Source: CAJBLF01 sp964494005 (GTDB taxonomy: Bacteria; Patescibacteriota; Gracilibacteria; Absconditabacterales; Absconditicoccaceae). From it: a DNA stretch of 17,214 nucleotides. The notes beneath the pieces were generated by a model, which did no database searches, was not told the DNA's origin, and saw only the letters and a list, made by a program, of their open reading frames with translations. Position numbers and translations under genes: made by a program. Below are positions 14,160 through 17,214 of the stretch, piece by piece (the stretch's first letter is position 1; every line of letters begins with the position of its first letter). Location: contig CAZBQE010000017.1 of NCBI GenBank assembly GCA_964494005.1, forward strand, positions 1 through 17,214, written 5' to 3'.

Positions 14160-15617
14160 ATGCAAGAATATCATAAACTCAATGTTATGATTCAGGAGTT
14201 TTATACACATAAAAATTCTTTGGAATCTGCTTTACAAACAAATATATTCGATCAAACAACAAGAGAAAAAATTCATAACAACAAAGAACAATGTATACAA
14301 TCCTTATTGTTTATCTTTTCTTTGGCTAAACAAGAGACTAAACATCCAATTATTCGTTATATCGGTGCTGAACTTGCACAGGCTATTTCGATGATTACTA
14401 CAACGGAAAGAATATCGTTTGATGAGTTATCATCTCTTTCTGATATTGTAAAACGTATAGATAACGAGATAGCGTATGTTATATCGGAAAATCAACAAGA
14501 CGCTCGCGCTATCAATGATTTTGAATGTATGAAAGTAACAGAGCGTTTGAGAAAAAATATAGGAATATCTAAAAATCCTTCTTTTTCTTCTTGTAAGAAA
14601 AGATTTTTGTGTCCACGTAGATACGCTATTTTATCTCAGGATGTGCTTGATACGATTATTACAGAAATAGATACTGTTCTTTCTTCTTCATTGTTTATAA
14701 GTAATGATTTACAACAATCGTCTTATTATCGATTTCCTGATTTTCTTGTTCAATTAAAAAAAATTATTACTGACGTTATACGTAATCGTTTTTTGCTTTC
14801 TTCCAAAAAAACATTATCTTCTTCTGTGTCTTTGAATGATATTGATGCTGGAAGTGATGATGATAATGAAGATAAAAAAGATATAACAACAGATCATACT
14901 TCATGAAAGAATCTTTATCTTAGTAGATTGACTGCTGATCGAGAAAAACTTCTTTTGTTTGTCAATATCCCTGAAGAAATTACAGAAGATACCTATGAAA
15001 CTATTTTTGAGGAATATCATAGTCATTTTTTTCTTCCTGAGCAAAAAGAACGTATGAGAAAGATTTTGTATACTACTTCTGCTAAATATGTATTATATCG
15101 TTCTAGGACAGGGAATAAAGAATGGATGTGAGAAGCAATGATATTTCTAAAAAAATTTTTACACCAATGATGATGAAGAGAAAAATCAACTAAGACACAA
15201 CTTCGTGAACAAGCAATTAAGCAAAAAATTATTATGGAAAATGAATTGCTTCGTCAGCAAAGTGTATATTTCCCCAAAATAATTCATTTATTGAATACAT
15301 TCAAAAAAGTATTTGCAGATGCATATTTTTCTCAATCTCCTCAAAAAATTAGAGAAGCGTTTTTGGAACAATATACTTCCTTGGTCTTGGATCCTGTAGC
15401 AAAATATAATTCTGAATTGTTTTCTTTTTCAGATAGAGAATTTAGTATGTTAAAATCTACTCATCGAAAAAAAGAATTATATCAAGGAATTCCTTCAATT
15501 ATTAGAAAAGGATCTGATGCACTTATCGAAAGAGGCATAGCACAATGATTTATCTTCGGCGAAATCGATGATCTTATTCGTCAATTGCAGAAAATTTATA
15601 ATGAGAATATTACTTAG
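14160..15617 (+). CDS. Unknown 485-residue helical protein with three consecutive UGA codons
   Basis: One continuous code-25 frame from ATG 14160 to TAG 15615-15617. Six TGA codons (14904, 15129, 15168, 15171, 15174, 15546; residues 249, 324, 337-339, 463) would shatter it into several pieces under the standard code. The protein is mainly helical and hydrophilic, with no signal or membrane helix. The N-terminal half is Ser/Lys/Ile-rich with a basic Cys patch (SSCKKRFLCPRR), followed by an acidic linker (DIDAGSDDDNEDKKD, about 225-240). The C-terminal half is charged, with a Gln/Arg/Lys-rich helix after the GGG run (REKSTKTQLREQAIKQK). No family recognised. No Shine-Dalgarno is visible. The stop overlaps by 4 nt the stop of the convergent VirD4-like gene. 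Confidence 0.8.
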
Positions 15618-17214
15618 ACTCCTACTCTAAAGAAAATTTCCTTGTCGACCAATTCTCTTTTTGTTCCCCACTTAAGTGCAGAGATTTGTTTCATAATCTC
15701 TACTTTTTCTGGTATGTTCAATATAGGATCGTTGTATGGTATTCTTGTTTGGAAACTGAATGGTCTAGTTGGTTGGTTGTCTACGACTATTTTGGATACT
15801 GCTCTAAAGGTATCACCGTTTACCATATCTATTGCTGAAAATTCTGGTCAGAATTCTTTTTCTAAAAATTCTGCATCGGGCGCACCGACTTTGTGGATAA
15901 AGAAGTTTCCCACGTTACCGAAAATGGTTTTGGAAAGATCGAGATTTCCTCATAATCCTTCTTGTTTGAGTTGATCAATATATTGATGAGCCAATATCAA
16001 TCCTAATTTATATTTTCTTGCTTCTGAGAGAATGCTTTCTATGGAATTGGATACGTAATTTTGGAATTCATCGATATAGAGGAAATACGGTATTCTGTCT
16101 TTTGGTGCAAGTTTTGCTCTTTTGAGCGCTGAAAGTTTAATTTGCATTGCTACCATTCTTCCTACTAATTTACTATTTTCCTCTCCGGTGAGACCTTTGG
16201 AAAGATTGACGAGAATTATTTTTCCTTCGTTCATCGCATCGAAAAAGTTGAATGCTGATTTCGGTTGTCCGATAACGTTTCTGATGTATGTACCTGTCGT
16301 AAATGGTCAGAATTTTGCTTGCAAAAATGGAATGATCTCTGATTTTTCTCTGTCCCCCATTTTTCTATAGGTTTTGTTCCATCGCGAAGCGATGATAGGA
16401 TTTTTTACGTTTCTTATTTTGCTTTCTGCAAAAGCGTCATCAGTAAAGAGTCTCATAATATCTACGAGTGTTCCTCCTTCTGGTTGTTCCATAAGCAAGA
16501 AACATGCATTTCTGAAGTAATCTTGTATTCTTGGTCCGAAAATTTCTTCTCCATACATAGAAACGAACATTTCTACGAGATCATTGGTTACGACATCCCT
16601 TTCGTCGTCGTTTTCTGGTCCGTCCAATGGATTGAAGGCAATCGGATATTCGGTGTTTGCGAGATCAAAATAAATCAGATCATCTATTCTTTCTTTGGGG
16701 AAATATTTTATAATAAATTCTGCTAAATCTCCATGAGGATCAATAGCACAAAATCCGTTTCCTAATCTTAAATCTTCTAACATTGAGGTATAGAGTAATG
16801 TTGATTTTCCTGAACCTGTCTGTCCGAGTATATACATATGTCTCATTCTATCATCAGTAGTAGTTTTGATTTTAATCTCTTTTTTGATTCCTGCGTAGGT
16901 GTTGTAGCCGAGCATGATTCATTCAGTCGGAATATTGTCCGGTGCAGGAATGATTTTGTATTTTTGTCGACTGATTCTTGGATTTCTATTGAACTTCGCA
17001 TTTGGAATATGAATAATAGAAGAGAGTTCTTTGATATTCAGAATCATTTTTTTGTTTCGTTTGAGGATGTTTTGTAGTGTACTGTGGTCACTTCGAAATA
17101 CTCTATTGATAAATTCTTTTGCAAATTTTTGCAAATTTTTGCTTTTTTTGAATTTGAGTGCATTCAATCCTATATAGCTATATTGACTGAATGATCTTGC
17201 AAGATCTTCTATGA
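15614..17214 (-). CDS. VirD4/TraG/HerA-type ATPase, 5' end outside the window
   Basis: About 530 C-terminal residues are visible, ending at TAA 15616-15614; the start lies beyond 17214. It belongs to the P-loop ATPase group that includes VirD4/TraG coupling proteins and HerA/FtsK-like translocases, common in CPR bacteria next to type IV secretion or pilus genes. Motifs: HMYILGQTGSGKSTLL (Walker A, about 16825-16800), FCAIDPHGDLAEFII, a long insert, FLYIDEFQNY (Walker B with catalytic Glu, about 16090-16060) and ILSEARKYKLGLILAHQYIDQL (sensor region, Q). Four TGA codons (16921, 16309, 15952, 15850) are Gly, for example QAKFGPF and EGLGGNL. The segment before the Walker A is basic and not recognised. 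DNA transfer is inference; no relaxase is in view. Confidence 0.85.

Overview
The window reads as chromosome from a low-GC bacterium that translates UGA as glycine (genetic code 25), so the source is most likely Candidatus Gracilibacteria (BD1-5) or Absconditabacteria (SR1). The evidence is internal. About 39 in-frame TGA codons interrupt otherwise intact conserved genes, and many fall where the family has glycine: YLGKKG and EILGAGMIHP in PheS, LDGGRL in the site-2 protease, GKKAGE in GreA, AGGIVYY in the NUDIX protein, ISPGGA in the glycosyltransferase and LGRHP in TatD. With only TAA and TAG as stops, the fragments merge into 17 genes, one of them cut by the right edge. TGG is still used for Trp.

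Left part (1-6300). A DUF502 membrane protein has its stop codon inside its terminator hairpin. rsmG lies on the minus strand, and its start is 2 nt from that of a divergent unknown membrane protein. A minus-strand run follows, in transcription order: hrcA, a 125-residue unknown (visible only under code 25 and 2 nt behind hrcA), a NUDIX hydrolase, an HPF/RaiA-like protein and greA. This looks like a small stress, ribosome and RNA-polymerase maintenance cluster. Two kinds of structured repeat sit between these genes. One is a three-hairpin motif (72-186 and 3117-3231). The other is a longer element (1037-1276 and 5951-6126) with a fully conserved hairpin loop that can pair with a downstream segment. 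In both, stem bases change in pairs while loops stay fixed.

Middle (6300-11100). An FtsE-type ATPase is followed by an unknown 166-residue protein where ftsX would be expected. A 380-nt promoter-bearing gap separates it from the divergent pheS, which has its own terminator and no pheT next to it. A coiled-coil-rich 296-residue unknown comes next and converges on a GT4 glycosyltransferase.

Right part (11100-17214). A small membrane-anchored unknown converges on an RseP-like site-2 protease. A TatD-family hydrolase carries a short in-frame insertion made of the same simple repeat seen between genes. A 485-residue unknown contains three UGA codons in a row; its stop overlaps that of a VirD4/TraG/HerA-type ATPase running off the right edge.

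Several intergenic gaps are filled with degenerate short-period repeats. No tRNA, rRNA, CRISPR array, insertion sequence or phage gene was seen. The most novel content is the pair of covarying structured elements and the code-25-only genes.
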